The notes under the pieces: model-generated | Databases searched by the model: none | The model's input: only the letters and a program-made list of their open reading frames with translations | Told to the model about the DNA's origin: nothing | Made by a program: the position numbers and the translations under genes | DNA from: Chelatococcus sambhunathii | GTDB lineage: Bacteria > Pseudomonadota > Alphaproteobacteria > Rhizobiales > Beijerinckiaceae | Direction: 5' to 3' | NCBI RefSeq assembly: GCF_001418005.1 | Contig: NZ_LIOL01000002.1 | Span: forward strand, 56,990 to 120,989 | Length of the DNA: 64,000 nucleotides | In this document: one piece after another, positions 42,381 to 51,979 of the stretch | Position numbering within the stretch: position 1 is the first letter of the stretch | How the letters are laid out: the number at the start of each line of letters is the position of its first letter

Positions 42381-43739
42381 ATGCCGAACTCGTTCTTCAA
42401 CGAACTCCTGCAGCAGCTCAGCGAGCGAGGTCGTGCCATGCTCGGGCTCGCGCGCGATGCGGCGGCGCGCGGCGACGTCGTGGAACTGTCGGAGCACCTG
42501 CTCTCCGGTCGCGGCGAGGCCTCTGGCGTGGCGCTCGCCAAGGCCGTGCTCGACACCTACGCCAATGCCCCGCTCGCCACGCGCCTCGCCTTCCTCACGG
42601 CGCTCGCCGAGCGCTTCGGTGCCGATCCGCAGAAGGTCGAGGAGGCGATCACGGCCTATCGCGAGAAGCCGGATGCGGCGACTTTGCACCGCCTGCACAC
42701 AGCTGCCGAGGCGCGCCGGCAGGAGCTGATGCGCCGCCTCAACCTGGCGCCGGGTGGCACCGCCGCGCTCGTCAGGATGCGCGAGGAACTGATCGAGCAT
42801 CTGCCGAACCGGCCGGACCTCAGGGCGGTCGATGCCGATTTCGTTCATCTCTTCTCGTCCTGGTTCAACAGGGGATTCCTCGTGCTGCGCCCCATCGACT
42901 GGACGACGCCGGCCAACATCCTCGAGAAGATCATCCGCTATGAGGCGGTGCACGAGATCCACGACTGGGACGACCTGCGCCGGCGCCTCGAGCCGCCGGA
43001 CAGGCGCTGCTTCGCCTTCTTCCATCCGCAACTCGTCGACGAACCGCTGATCTTCGTCGAGGTGGCGCTGACGGCGGAGATCCCCGGCGCCATTGCGCCG
43101 CTCCTCGCCAAGGACCGCAAGCCGATCGCGGCCGAGGCGGCGACCACGGCGGTCTTCTATTCCATCTCCAACACCCAGCGCGGGCTCGGCGGCGTCTCCT
43201 TCGGCAACTTCCTGATCAAGCAGGTGGTGGACGATCTCAAGCGCGACCTGCCCAACCTCAAGACCTTCGTCACACTGTCGCCGGTGCCGGGCTTTGCGAA
43301 ATGGCTCGAGCGCGAGCGCGGCTTCGAGGCCTCGCAGGCGCTCGATGCCGAGGCGAAGACGGTGCTCGCGGCGCTCGACGAGGAGGGCTGGCACGAGGAT
43401 CCGGCGACGGCGGAGAAGGTGCGCAAGGTGCTGCTGCCCGCCGCCGCCTGGTATTTCCTCAAGGCCAAGACGCCGAACGGCCGGCCGGTCGATCCGGTGG
43501 CGCGCTTCCACCTCGGCAACGGGGCGCGGCTGGAGCGGCTCAACTTCCTCGGCGACACCAGCGCCAAAGGCCTCGGCCAGGCCCATGGCCTGATGGTCAA
43601 CTATCTCTACGCGCTCGAGGACATCGAGAAGAACCACGAGGCCTTCGCGGGTTCGGGCGAGGTCATCGCCGCCGCGGCGGTGAGGAAGCAGCTGAAGGGC
43701 GAGCGGGCGTCACGCACGCTCGTGCCCGTCACCGACTGA
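42381..43739 (+). CDS. matA: Malonyl-CoA decarboxylase
   Basis: The 452-residue protein matches malonyl-CoA decarboxylase. It has an N-terminal helical domain and a C-terminal GNAT-like catalytic domain with AIAPLLAKDRKPIAAEAATTAVFYSISNTQRGLGGVSFGNFLIKQVVDDL (the key Ser/His region), LKTFVTLSPVPGFAKWL, and ARFHLGNGARLERLNFLGDTSAKGLGQAHGLMVNYLY. It turns malonyl-CoA into acetyl-CoA and CO2, completing malonate use after MatB. The start has a GGAGAGGCGG site. Confidence 0.95.
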   Translation: MPNSFFNELLQQLSERGRAMLGLARDAAARGDVVELSEHLLSGRGEASGVALAKAVLDTYANAPLATRLAFLTALAERFGADPQKVEEAITAYREKPDAATLHRLHTAAEARRQELMRRLNLAPGGTAALVRMREELIEHLPNRPDLRAVDADFVHLFSSWFNRGFLVLRPIDWTTPANILEKIIRYEAVHEIHDWDDLRRRLEPPDRRCFAFFHPQLVDEPLIFVEVALTAEIPGAIAPLLAKDRKPIAAEAATTAVFYSISNTQRGLGGVSFGNFLIKQVVDDLKRDLPNLKTFVTLSPVPGFAKWLERERGFEASQALDAEAKTVLAALDEEGWHEDPATAEKVRKVLLPAAAWYFLKAKTPNGRPVDPVARFHLGNGARLERLNFLGDTSAKGLGQAHGLMVNYLYALEDIEKNHEAFAGSGEVIAAAAVRKQLKGERASRTLVPVTD

Positions 43740-43767
43740 ACAAGAAGACAGAACGAAGACAAAGCCC

Positions 43768-45282
43768 ATGCCATCCTATCTCTTCGCCCGACTCGCCGCC
43801 CGCATGCCGGCTGCCGAGAGGCCCTTCATCGAGACGCCGACCGGGCGGATCATCACCTACGGCGACCTTGTCGCGGGCACCGGCCGGATCGCCCATGCGC
43901 TCGTGGCGCGCGGCGTCGGGCCGGGGGACCGGGTGGCGGTGCAGGTGGAGAAGAGCCCCGAGGCGGTCATGCTCTATCTCGCCTGCCTGCGCGCGGGCGC
44001 CGTCTTCCTGCCGCTCAACACGGCCTATACGCTCGCTGAGCTCGACTATTTCCTGGGCGATGCCGAACCGGCCCTCGTCGTCTGCGATCCGAAGAGCCGC
44101 GACGGGCTCGTGCCCGTCGCCGAGCGCTACGGGGCGCGGGTCGACACGCTCGACGCGGCGGGCAAAGGCAGCCTGACGGAGCGCGCCGCCGGCGAGACGC
44201 CCGATTTCGCCGACGTGGAGCGGGGCGCGGACGATCTCGCCGCCATCCTCTACACCTCCGGCACCACCGGGCGCTCGAAGGGCGCCATGCTCAGCCACGA
44301 CAATCTCCTGTCGAACGCGCTGACGCTCGTGGACTACTGGCGCTTCACCAGCGCCGACGTGCTGCTGCATGCCTTGCCCATCTTCCACACGCACGGGCTC
44401 TTCGTGGCGACGAACGTCGTTCTCGCCGCAGGCGCGTCGATGCTCTTCCTGCCGAAATTCGACGCCGACGAGGTGATGCGCCTCCTGCCGAAGGCGACCG
44501 CCATGATGGGCGTGCCGACCTTCTACGTGCGCCTCCTGCAGCACGAGGGCCTGACGCGCGAGGCCACCCGCCACATGCGGCTCTTCGTGTCCGGCTCGGC
44601 GCCGCTCCTCGCCGACACCCATCGCGAATGGCGCGAGCGCACGGGCCACGCCATCCTCGAGCGCTACGGCATGACCGAGACCAACATGAACACGTCCAAT
44701 CCCTATGACGGGGACCGGGTCGCCGGCACGGTCGGCTTCCCGTTGCCGGGGGTCACGCTGCGCGTCGTCGATCCAGAAGGCGGGCAGGCGCTGCCGCAGG
44801 GCGAGATCGGCATGATCGAGGTCAAGGGGCCCAACGTCTTCAAGGGCTACTGGCGCAACCCGGAGAAGACGAAGGCCGAGTTCCGCGACGACGGCTTCTT
44901 CATCACCGGCGACCTCGGCAAGGTCGACGAGCGCGGCTATGTCCACATCGTCGGCCGCGGCAAGGACCTCATCATCACCGGCGGCTACAACGTCTACCCG
45001 AAGGAAGTGGAGAGCGAGATCGACGCCATGCCCGGCGTCGTCGAGAGCGCCGTCTTCGGCGTGCCGCACCCGGATTTCGGCGAGGGCGTGACGGCGGCCG
45101 TCGTTGCCGAAAAGGGGGCGAGCGTCGACGCCGCCGCCATCGTGAAGGCGCTCGAAGGGCGCCTCGCCAAGTTCAAGCAGCCCAAGCACGTCGTCGTCGT
45201 GCCGGAGCTGCCGCGCAACACCATGGGCAAGGTGCAGAAGAACGTGCTGCGGGACACCTACAAGGACCTCTACGCGCGGTGA
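43768..45282 (+). CDS. matB: Malonyl-CoA synthetase
   Basis: The 504-residue ANL-family acyl-CoA ligase has the P-loop LYTSGTTGRSKGAMLSH, the malonate-specificity-type PIFHTHGLFVATN, RYGMTETNMNTSNPYDGDRVAGTVGFPLPGV, the ATP-binding DDGFFITGDLGKVDERGYVHIVGRGKDLIITGGYNVYPKEVE hinge, and the C-terminal catalytic Lys in PRNTMGKVQKNVLRD. It joins malonate, ATP and CoA. It lies 28 bp after matA in the same operon. Confidence 0.95.
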   Translation: MPSYLFARLAARMPAAERPFIETPTGRIITYGDLVAGTGRIAHALVARGVGPGDRVAVQVEKSPEAVMLYLACLRAGAVFLPLNTAYTLAELDYFLGDAEPALVVCDPKSRDGLVPVAERYGARVDTLDAAGKGSLTERAAGETPDFADVERGADDLAAILYTSGTTGRSKGAMLSHDNLLSNALTLVDYWRFTSADVLLHALPIFHTHGLFVATNVVLAAGASMLFLPKFDADEVMRLLPKATAMMGVPTFYVRLLQHEGLTREATRHMRLFVSGSAPLLADTHREWRERTGHAILERYGMTETNMNTSNPYDGDRVAGTVGFPLPGVTLRVVDPEGGQALPQGEIGMIEVKGPNVFKGYWRNPEKTKAEFRDDGFFITGDLGKVDERGYVHIVGRGKDLIITGGYNVYPKEVESEIDAMPGVVESAVFGVPHPDFGEGVTAAVVAEKGASVDAAAIVKALEGRLAKFKQPKHVVVVPELPRNTMGKVQKNVLRDTYKDLYAR

Positions 45283-45390
45283 GGCATCCCGCGCCTGACC
45301 GGCGGCCCGCGGCGGCACGAGGGCAATCCCCGACGGTGAGATGACGGCGCGTCCCGCGCCGCCGCGGCCGTTCGGGCGAAGCAGGGAGGA

Positions 45391-47364
45391 ATGGCCGTGA
45401 AAGGACTGCTGCTCGCCGGGTTATCCTTCGTCGCACTCGCCGCCGGCGCCGAGGCGCGCGTCGTCGGCTTCGAGGTCACGCGCACCGAGGCGCCGGCCTT
45501 CGCCGGCCGCAGCTTCGCGGCGGGCCTCTACGAAAAGATCGTGGCGCGCGTCACCATGGCGGTGAAGCCGGAGGATGCGCGCAACGCCGGCATCGTGGAC
45601 CTGGCGCTCGCGCCCCGGAACGCCGCCGGCGAAGTGGTCTTCTCGACAGACGTGCACATCCTGAAGCCGGCCGATCCCGCGCGCGGCAACGGCAAGCTCC
45701 TCTACGAAGTCACCAACCGCGGCCGCAAGCTCGGGCTCAGCCTGCTGAACGATGCCCCGATGGTGAATGACCCGGCCTCGGCCGCCGATGCCGGCAACGG
45801 CTTCCTCATGGACCAGGGCTACACGCTCGTCTGGAGCGGATGGCAGGGCGACCTCGCGACCGCCGGCGGGCTTCTGGGCCTCGACGTGCCGACCGTGCCC
45901 GGCGTGACGGGGGAGAGCCGCGAGGAATTCGTCTTCGACGACACCAAGGGCACAGAGGGACCGGCGGTTGCCGTCGATCTCTCCTACCCGGCGGCCGATC
46001 CTGATCCCGCAAAGGCGCGGCTGACCGTGCGAGCCCGGGAGGGCGATGCGCGCGAGACGCCGGCCGGCCTCTCCTTCACCTATCTGAGCCCGACCCGCAT
46101 CGAGATTACGAAGGCGCCAGGCTTCGATGCGGGCGCCATCTACGAGTTCATCTACACGGCGAAGAACCCGAAGGTCATGGGCCTCGGCTTTGCCGCCGTG
46201 CGCGACCTCGTCTCCTTCCTGCGCTACGAGGGCGCGGCGCCGGACGGGAGCGCCAATCCTCTCGCCACGGACGGCGCGCCGGCCTTGAAGGCCGCCTATG
46301 CCATCGGCATCTCCCAGAGCGGCCGCTTCCTGCGCGATCTCCTCTACCAGGGGTTCAACGACGACGAGAGCGGGCGGCCCGTGTTCGACGGCCTGATGCC
46401 GCATATCGCCGGCGCGCGCAGAACCTTCACCAATGCGCGCTTCGCCCAGCCGGGCCGCTATTCGCGCGATCACGAGGACCATCTTTATCCGGGCGACGCC
46501 TTCCCGTTTTCCTATGCGACGAGCCTCGATCCGATCGGCGGCACCACGGACGGCATCCTGAAGCGCTGCGAGGCCGCCGGCTCCTGCCCCAAGGTGATCC
46601 AGACCGACACCGACACGGAGGCGGTGCAGGCGCGCCTGTCGCTCGTCGTCACCGACACGGCCGGCAAGCCCCTGGCGCTGCCGGAGAACGTGCGCGCCTA
46701 TTACTTCGCCGGGCTGCCGCACTTCACGCCCTTCGGCGCCAAGTCCGCGCCGGTGGCGGCCTGCCAGCTGCCCTCGAACCCGCTGCATGCGGGCGCGCCC
46801 ATGCGCGCGCTGCTCGTCGCGCTCGACGCCTGGGTAACCGAGGGCCGGGAGCCGCCGCCGAGCCGCTATCCGGGCCTGGAAGAAGGCACGCTCGTCGCGG
46901 CGCAGGAGGCCGGCTACGACAACATTCCCGGCCTGAAATTCGCGGGCGAGCACAACGAAAAGTCGCTCGTCGACCATACGCGCATGCCGCCCGTCGCAGG
47001 ACCGGCCTATCCCGTCTTCCTGCCGCGCGTCGATGCCGACGGGCATGCGGTCGCGGGCATCCGCCTGCCGGTGATCGAGGCGCCCACGGCGACCTATCTC
47101 GGCTGGAACCTGCGCAAGGCGGGCTTCGCCGAGGGCGCCATCTGCGGCCTGACCGGCTCCGAAATCCCGCTTGCCCGCACCAGGGCGGCGCGGCAGGAGG
47201 CCGGCGACGGGCGCCTGTCGCTGGAGGAGCGCTATCCCGATCATGCCGCCTATGTGGCGGCGGTCTCCGCCGCGGCGCGCAAGCTCGTTGACGAGCGGCT
47301 GATGCTGCCGGCGGACGCGGACACCATCGTCCGTGCCGCGGAAGCCTCCGACGTCGCCCGCTGA
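45391..47364 (+). CDS. Secreted alpha/beta-hydrolase domain protein
   Basis: The 657-residue protein has a Sec signal peptide (MAVKGLLLAGLSFVALAAGAEA). It belongs to a large alpha/beta-hydrolase-domain family of uncharacterised proteins: an N-terminal beta-rich region with LLYEVTNRGRKLGLSLLND, then QGYTLVWSGWQGDL, the nucleophile-elbow-like GISQSGRFLRDLLYQGFN, and a distal FAGEHNEKSLVDHTRMPP region with candidate acid and His residues. Some relatives are annotated as lipases or esterases, but no reaction is established. It follows matB by 108 bp with its own GGAGG site and may be part of the operon by read-through; a functional link to malonate is unproven. Confidence 0.83.
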   Translation: MAVKGLLLAGLSFVALAAGAEARVVGFEVTRTEAPAFAGRSFAAGLYEKIVARVTMAVKPEDARNAGIVDLALAPRNAAGEVVFSTDVHILKPADPARGNGKLLYEVTNRGRKLGLSLLNDAPMVNDPASAADAGNGFLMDQGYTLVWSGWQGDLATAGGLLGLDVPTVPGVTGESREEFVFDDTKGTEGPAVAVDLSYPAADPDPAKARLTVRAREGDARETPAGLSFTYLSPTRIEITKAPGFDAGAIYEFIYTAKNPKVMGLGFAAVRDLVSFLRYEGAAPDGSANPLATDGAPALKAAYAIGISQSGRFLRDLLYQGFNDDESGRPVFDGLMPHIAGARRTFTNARFAQPGRYSRDHEDHLYPGDAFPFSYATSLDPIGGTTDGILKRCEAAGSCPKVIQTDTDTEAVQARLSLVVTDTAGKPLALPENVRAYYFAGLPHFTPFGAKSAPVAACQLPSNPLHAGAPMRALLVALDAWVTEGREPPPSRYPGLEEGTLVAAQEAGYDNIPGLKFAGEHNEKSLVDHTRMPPVAGPAYPVFLPRVDADGHAVAGIRLPVIEAPTATYLGWNLRKAGFAEGAICGLTGSEIPLARTRAARQEAGDGRLSLEERYPDHAAYVAAVSAAARKLVDERLMLPADADTIVRAAEASDVAR

Positions 47365-47371
47365 GGCCGGA

Positions 47372-47992
47372 TCAGCCGCCGTACTTCTCGAGGAAGGCCT
47401 CGACCGGCAGCGCGCGGAAGTCGGGCAGGGCGGCGTGCAGGCGCTCATGGCTCCAGTCCCACCAGGCGAGCGCCATGAGCCGCTCGGCGACGGCGGCGGG
47501 GAAACGGGGCCTGATGGGCCTTGCCGGCACGCCCGCGACGATGGCGTAGGGCGCGACGTCCTTCGTGACGACGGCGCCGGAGCCGACGACGGCGCCGGTG
47601 CCGATCGTCACCCCCGGCATCACCGTGACGCCGTGGCCGATCCACACGTCATGGCCGAGGGTGACGGGCTGGGCCCGGCGCCAGTCGAAGAACCCGCTCT
47701 CGTCCTCCTCTCCCTCGAAATAGGCCGAGGCGCGGTAGGTGAAGTGGGACTGACTCGCCCGCCACATGGGGTGGTTGCCCGGGTTGAGCCGCACCTGGGC
47801 GGCGATGGAGCAGAACTTGCCGATCGTGGTGTAGATGACGTCGCCGTCGTTCGCAATGTAGCTGTAGTCGCCCATCGTCGTCTCGACGAGGCTCGTGCGC
47901 GCGCCGACTTCCGTGTAGCGGCCGAGCGTCGAGCGCAGCACGCTGGCGGTCGGGTGGATCGTCGGCGTTTCGCCGAGGCGCTTGCCCATCAT
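47372..47992 (-). CDS. Hexapeptide acyltransferase of phosphonate clusters (TIGR03308-like)
   Basis: This left-handed beta-helix transferase of about 206 residues has hexapeptide repeats ([56 protein letters not shown], and [49 protein letters not shown]). It resembles chloramphenicol/streptogramin-type acetyltransferases found with phn operons. It is divergent from phnC, with Pho-box-like sites between. It may acylate an aminoalkylphosphonate, the role PhnO plays elsewhere; no PhnO is present. The start could be either of two adjacent ATGs (MM). Confidence 0.85.
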   Translation of the reverse strand: MMGKRLGETPTIHPTASVLRSTLGRYTEVGARTSLVETTMGDYSYIANDGDVIYTTIGKFCSIAAQVRLNPGNHPMWRASQSHFTYRASAYFEGEEDESGFFDWRRAQPVTLGHDVWIGHGVTVMPGVTIGTGAVVGSGAVVTKDVAPYAIVAGVPARPIRPRFPAAVAERLMALAWWDWSHERLHAALPDFRALPVEAFLEKYGG

Positions 47993-48031
47993 TCGTCTCC
48001 CGGGAGGTGGCGCGCAGGTTTCGTGTGCCGA

Positions 48032-48049
48032 TGTGACGCTGTTGTGACG
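48032..48049 (-). promoter_or_regulatory. Candidate Pho box for the hexapeptide transferase gene
   Basis: Two TGTGACG units (48032-48038, 48043-48049) are spaced 11 bp. On the minus strand they read CGTCACA-N4-CGTCACA, resembling the PhoB consensus of two CTGTCAT-like heptamers 11 bp apart. They lie about 40 bp upstream of the minus-strand gene start. Confidence 0.45.
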
Positions 48050-48100
48050 GTATCAACAGTATTGAAAAGTTGTTATATGGCAAATTGATCAATTTATTGA

Positions 48101-48118
48101 TTGTCATGATAGTGTCGT
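48101..48118 (+). promoter_or_regulatory. Candidate Pho box for phnCDE
   Basis: TTGTCAT-GATA-GTGTCGT consists of two heptamers 11 bp apart, matching CTGTCAT at 6 of 7 and 5 of 7 positions. It lies 42 bp upstream of the phnC ATG in an AT-rich stretch. PhoB control under phosphate limitation is the usual regulation of phn transport genes. Confidence 0.55.
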
Positions 48119-48159
48119 CTGCTCGATCTAGCTAACGCAGCAATCATGGAGGTTGCTGC

Positions 48160-48975
48160 ATGCTGGTTCTCGAAGGCGTCAGCCGACGTTTCGGTGCGAA
48201 AGTGGCTGTCGACAAAGTCGAGCTGACCGTGGTTCCCGGCTCCTTCGTGGGCGTCATCGGCCGCTCCGGCGCCGGCAAGTCGACGCTGCTGCGCATGATC
48301 AACCGGCTGGTCGACCCGAGTGACGGGCGCATCCGCTGCGGCGATGTGGACGTGACGGGCCTCAGGGGCCGTGAGCTGCGCGACTGGCGGGCGCGCTGCG
48401 CCATGATCTTCCAGCAGTTCAACCTCGTCGGCCGGCTCGACGTGCTCACCAACGTGCTCATGGGCCGGCTCAATGCCGCGCCCTCGGCGAAATCCCTCGT
48501 GCGCCTGTGGGGGGTGGAGGACAAGGCGATCGCGCTCGCGGCGCTCGAGCAGTTCGACATCGCCGGGCTCGCGGCGCAGCGCGCGGATTCTCTGTCCGGC
48601 GGCCAGCAGCAGCGGGTGGCCATTGCCCGCGCGCTCGCGCAGTCGCCCGAGATCATCCTGGCCGACGAGCCGATCGCCTCGCTCGATCCGCGCAACACGC
48701 GCATCGTCATGGACGCGCTGCAGCGCATCAACCGCACCTACGGCATCACCGTCATCTGCAATCTGCATTCGCTCGAACTGGCGCGCGGCTACTGCGACCG
48801 TCTGGTCGGCATGGCCGCGGGCCGCGTCGTCTTCGACGGCCTGCCGGAAAGCCTGACCGACGACGTGGCGCGCGAGCTCTACGGGCTCGAGGCCGCTGAC
48901 GTCATCGGCGAGGGCGCAACGTCCCCGGCCGCCGCCGGATGGGGCGCCCGTTCCCCTGTCGCGATCCCGGCCTGA
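48160..48975 (+). CDS. phnC: Phosphonate ABC transporter ATPase
   Basis: The 271-residue ATPase has Walker [10 protein letters not shown] (about 35-43), Q-loop [22 protein letters not shown], which is highly typical of PhnC, signature [13 protein letters not shown], Walker [13 protein letters not shown] and [18 protein letters not shown] with the H-loop. It has a C-terminal extension of about 25 residues rich in Ala/Gly. It heads phnCDEE, with a GGAGG site about 8 bases before the ATG. Confidence 0.95.
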   Translation: MLVLEGVSRRFGAKVAVDKVELTVVPGSFVGVIGRSGAGKSTLLRMINRLVDPSDGRIRCGDVDVTGLRGRELRDWRARCAMIFQQFNLVGRLDVLTNVLMGRLNAAPSAKSLVRLWGVEDKAIALAALEQFDIAGLAAQRADSLSGGQQQRVAIARALAQSPEIILADEPIASLDPRNTRIVMDALQRINRTYGITVICNLHSLELARGYCDRLVGMAAGRVVFDGLPESLTDDVARELYGLEAADVIGEGATSPAAAGWGARSPVAIPA

Positions 48976-49037
48976 GCGCCGCGATGGACGCCGGCGCAGC
49001 GATCCGCGCCGGACCTTACTCTTGAGGAGAGACCACG

Positions 49038-49964
49038 ATGTTGAACCGCCGCGCCCTCATCGGTGCCGCCGCCGCGTCCTTCGCCTTCGCCGGCATGGCC
49101 CAGATTCCGGCCTTCGCTGGGGACTGGAAGGCGAAGTATCCCGAGCTCATCTTCGCCGTCGTGCCGGCCGAGAACGCCTCGGGCGTGAACGAGCGCTACG
49201 ACGACTTCGTCGCCTATCTGTCGAAGGAACTCGGCGTGCCGGTGAAGCTGCGCATCGCCAACGACTATGCCGCGGTCATCGAGGGCCAGAAGGCTGGCAA
49301 CATCCACATCGCCTATTATGGCCCGGCCTCGCTCTCCCGCGCCGTCAAGGTGACGAACGGCGGCGTCGAGCCCTTCGTGACGACGATCAACTCCGACGGC
49401 ACGGTCGGCTATTATTCCGTCGCCTATGTGAAGGCGGACGGCCCCTACCAGTCGATCGACGACCTCAAGGGCAAGAACCTCGGCCTCGTCGATCCCAACT
49501 CGACCTCGGGCAACAACGTGCCGCGCTTTGCCCTCGACAAGCAGGGCATCGATCCCGAGCAGTTCTTCGGCAAGGTGGTCTATGCCGGCAGCCACGAGAA
49601 TGCCGTTACCGCGCTTGAGCAGGGCACGGTCGACGTCGCCTTCAACTGGTGGAACTCCGAGAACGATTCCAACCTGACGCGCATGGCCAACAAGGGCATG
49701 GCCAAGAAGGAGAACTTCCGGATCATCTACAAGTCGGACCTCATCCAGGGCTCGCCCTACGCCTATCTCACCGACCTGCCGGCGGACCTCAAGCAGGCCA
49801 TCGCCAAGGCTTTCCAGGAGGCGCCGCAGAAGAACAAGGCCGCCTTCGACAAGCTCTCCGACGGCAAGGACAAGGGCTTCGCGCCGATCACCACGGAGGA
49901 CTACAAGGCGACCATCGAACTCATCGAGTTCGTCGACCGCCTGAAGCGCAAGAAGGCGTCCTGA
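49038..49964 (+). CDS. phnD: Phosphonate ABC transporter binding protein
   Basis: The 308-residue periplasmic protein has a signal peptide to about AFA-G (residue 28; the RR near the start is weak, not a clear Tat motif). It has PhnD features: FAVVPAENASGVNERYDDFVAYLSKELGVPVKLRIANDYAAVIEGQ, AYYGPASLSRAV for phosphonate contact, LVDPNSTSGNNVPRFAL and ALEQGTVDVAFNWWNS. It captures alkylphosphonates for PhnE. A REP-like hairpin element lies between it and phnE. Confidence 0.95.
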   Translation: MLNRRALIGAAAASFAFAGMAQIPAFAGDWKAKYPELIFAVVPAENASGVNERYDDFVAYLSKELGVPVKLRIANDYAAVIEGQKAGNIHIAYYGPASLSRAVKVTNGGVEPFVTTINSDGTVGYYSVAYVKADGPYQSIDDLKGKNLGLVDPNSTSGNNVPRFALDKQGIDPEQFFGKVVYAGSHENAVTALEQGTVDVAFNWWNSENDSNLTRMANKGMAKKENFRIIYKSDLIQGSPYAYLTDLPADLKQAIAKAFQEAPQKNKAAFDKLSDGKDKGFAPITTEDYKATIELIEFVDRLKRKKAS

Positions 49965-50010
49965 GCGCATCCGTTCGGCAGGCCATCCCTGCCGCCCATC
50001 GCGCATTCCA

Positions 50011-50102
50011 TCGTCATGGCCGGGCTTGTCCCGGCCATCCATGGCCTTCGACGGCGCTTGCGGTCAGGCGTGGAGGCCCGCAACAGGGACGGGCATGACG
50101 GC
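50011..50102. repeat. REP-like palindromic element inside the phn transport operon
   Basis: It starts TCGTCATGGCCGGGCTTG-TCCCGGCCATCCATGGCC and ends with an inverted degenerate arm GGCGTGGAGGCCCGCAACAGG-GACGGGCATGACGG. It has the same architecture as the 15462 and 20241 copies and could trim mRNA 3' of phnD. Confidence 0.75.
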
Positions 50103-50142
50103 GTGCTGCCTCCGGCCCACCGGCTGACAAAGCAACCATCTC

Positions 50143-51027
50143 ATGTCGCACGTCATCGCCCGTCTGCCTGAGCCGCGCCTGCGCGCGCTCGAAGATGCCT
50201 ACGGCGCGGCCGTCGCCGCCAAGCGCCGGCAGGTTCTTCTCGGCGGCCTCGTCCTTGCCGCGCTCGTCGGCCTGTCCGCCTGGGCGGGCGAGGTGGACCT
50301 TGCGAAGTTCTTCGCCAATCTCTGGCGCTTCCCGAGCTACATCGGCGACATCGTGCCGACGCTCCGGCTCGCCCATCTCGGCGAGGATCTCGCCGAGTGG
50401 TATTGGGGGCTCGGCTACTGGCTGCGGCTCATGGGCGAGACGCTGCTCATAGCCTATCTCGGCACCATGCTCGGGGGGCTCTGCGCCATCAGCCTCTGCT
50501 TCCTTGCCGCGGCCAATCTCTCGCGCTCGGCGCGGGTGCGCTGGCTGGTGCGGCGTGTGCTCGAATTCTGCCGCACGGTGCCGGAGATCGTCTTCGCGCT
50601 CATCTTCGTCGCGGCCTTCGGCCTAGGCCCGGTGCCGGGCGTGCTCGCCATCGCGATCCACACGACCGGGGCGCTCGGCAAGCTCTTTTCCGAAGTCGTC
50701 GAGAACATCGACATGAAGCCGGTCGAGGGCGTCTCGGCCACCGGCGCGACCTGGCTGGAGACGGTGCGCTTCGCCGTGCTGCCGCAGGTGCTGTCCAACT
50801 TCGCCAGCTATGGCCTCCTGCGCTTCGAGATCAACGTGCGCGGCGCGGCCGTGATGGGCTTCGTCGGCGCCGGCGGCATCGGCCAGGACCTCATCGAATC
50901 CATCCGCAAGTTCTACTATTCCGACGTCAGCGCCATCCTCCTCATCATCATCGCCACCGTCATGGTCATCGACCTTGCGACCGAGCGGCTGCGCCATGCG
51001 CTGATCGGCATGGAGCGCCGCTCATGA
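50143..51027 (+). CDS. phnE: Phosphonate ABC transporter permease (first PhnE)
   Basis: This is a 294-residue permease of about six helices. The PhnE loop includes EFCRTVPEIVFALIFVAAFGLGPVPGVLAIAIHTTGALGKLFSEVVENIDMKPVEGVSATGATWLETVRFAVLPQVLSNFASYGLLRFEINVRGAAVMGFVGAGGIGQDL, where GALGKLFSE and GAGGIG are hallmarks. It overlaps the second phnE by 4 bases (ATGA), so the two subunits are made together. Confidence 0.94.
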   Translation: MSHVIARLPEPRLRALEDAYGAAVAAKRRQVLLGGLVLAALVGLSAWAGEVDLAKFFANLWRFPSYIGDIVPTLRLAHLGEDLAEWYWGLGYWLRLMGETLLIAYLGTMLGGLCAISLCFLAAANLSRSARVRWLVRRVLEFCRTVPEIVFALIFVAAFGLGPVPGVLAIAIHTTGALGKLFSEVVENIDMKPVEGVSATGATWLETVRFAVLPQVLSNFASYGLLRFEINVRGAAVMGFVGAGGIGQDLIESIRKFYYSDVSAILLIIIATVMVIDLATERLRHALIGMERRS

Positions 51028-51905
51028 GCGCGACACGGACACAGCGTTTCGAGGCCGAGGCGCTCGCCGGCCTGAGGGGGCTCGCGGCGCGCCATCCTTC
51101 CATCTTCCGCGTGAACTGGCCGCGCCGGCTGCTGAGCGTCGCGATCGTCGCCGTGCTCGCGGGCCTGTTCGTCTCGGGCTTCTGGGCGCTCGGCTTCTCC
51201 TTCGCCCGCATCGCCGGCGGCCTTGACAAGCTCGTCGAGTTCGCCGGCTTCATGCTGCCGCCGTCGCCGGGCAGCTACGCGACTTTCCTCACCTATCTCA
51301 TGGCGCTGGCGCAGACGCTGGCGATCGCCTTCCTCGGCACGCTGACGGCGGCGATCCTTGCCTTTCCCTTTGGCTTCCTCGCGGCCAAGAACGTCATCCC
51401 GAACGTATTCCTGCATTTTTCGCTGCGTCGCGGGCTCGATGTGGTGCGCGGCGTCGACGTGCTGATCTGGGCGCTCATCTGGATCAATGTTGTCGGGCTC
51501 GGGCCCTTCGCCGGCATCCTCGCCGTGGCGACGAGCAATTTCGGCGAGTTCGGCAAGCTCTTCTCCGAGGCCATCGAGGCGATGAACAAGAAGGCCGTGG
51601 AAGGCGTCGCCTCAACCGGCGGCGGCAAGCTGCATCAGGTACGCTTCGGCCTCCTGCCGCAGGTCTTCCCGGTCATCGTCAGCCAGGTGCTCTATTATTT
51701 CGAATCGAACACCCGCTCCGCCACCATCATCGGCGTGGTCGGCGCCGGCGGCGTCGGCCTGCATCTCTACGAGCAGATCCGCATGCTCGAATGGCAGCAC
51801 GTCTCCTTCCTCGTTCTGATGATCCTTCTCACGGTGGCAGTGATCGACTTCGTCTCAGGCCGGCTGCGCTTCGCCATCATCGGCAATGCGAAGATCGCGG
51901 CCTGA
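51024..51905 (+). CDS. phnE: Phosphonate ABC transporter permease (second PhnE)
   Basis: This 293-residue paralogue of the preceding gene has VVRGVDVLIWALIWINVVGLGPFAGILAVATSNFGEFGKLFSEAIEAMNKKAVEGVASTGGGKLHQVRFGLLPQVFPVIVSQVLYYFESNTRSATIIGVVGAGGVG. Two PhnE subunits probably form a heterodimer. It is the last gene of the transport operon, followed by a 9-bp-stem hairpin and a dispersed repeat. Confidence 0.94.
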   Translation: MSATRTQRFEAEALAGLRGLAARHPSIFRVNWPRRLLSVAIVAVLAGLFVSGFWALGFSFARIAGGLDKLVEFAGFMLPPSPGSYATFLTYLMALAQTLAIAFLGTLTAAILAFPFGFLAAKNVIPNVFLHFSLRRGLDVVRGVDVLIWALIWINVVGLGPFAGILAVATSNFGEFGKLFSEAIEAMNKKAVEGVASTGGGKLHQVRFGLLPQVFPVIVSQVLYYFESNTRSATIIGVVGAGGVGLHLYEQIRMLEWQHVSFLVLMILLTVAVIDFVSGRLRFAIIGNAKIAA

Positions 51906-51918
51906 ACCGTTTATGTTC

Positions 51919-51964
51919 GCATCCGCCTATTCCCCCAGCCGGCATCCACTTCGCGGGCGGATGC
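51919..51964 (+). terminator. Stem-loop after phnE, repeat-derived
   Basis: The perfect 9-bp stem GCATCCGCC/GGCGGATGC lies 14 bp after the phnE2 stop. The loop contains CCGGCATCCACTTCG, the core shared with the AT-rich repeat at 29243-29335, so a repeat copy probably serves as the operon's 3' end. There is no T run. Confidence 0.6.
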
Positions 51965-51979
51965 ACTTTGGTGCGCGCT

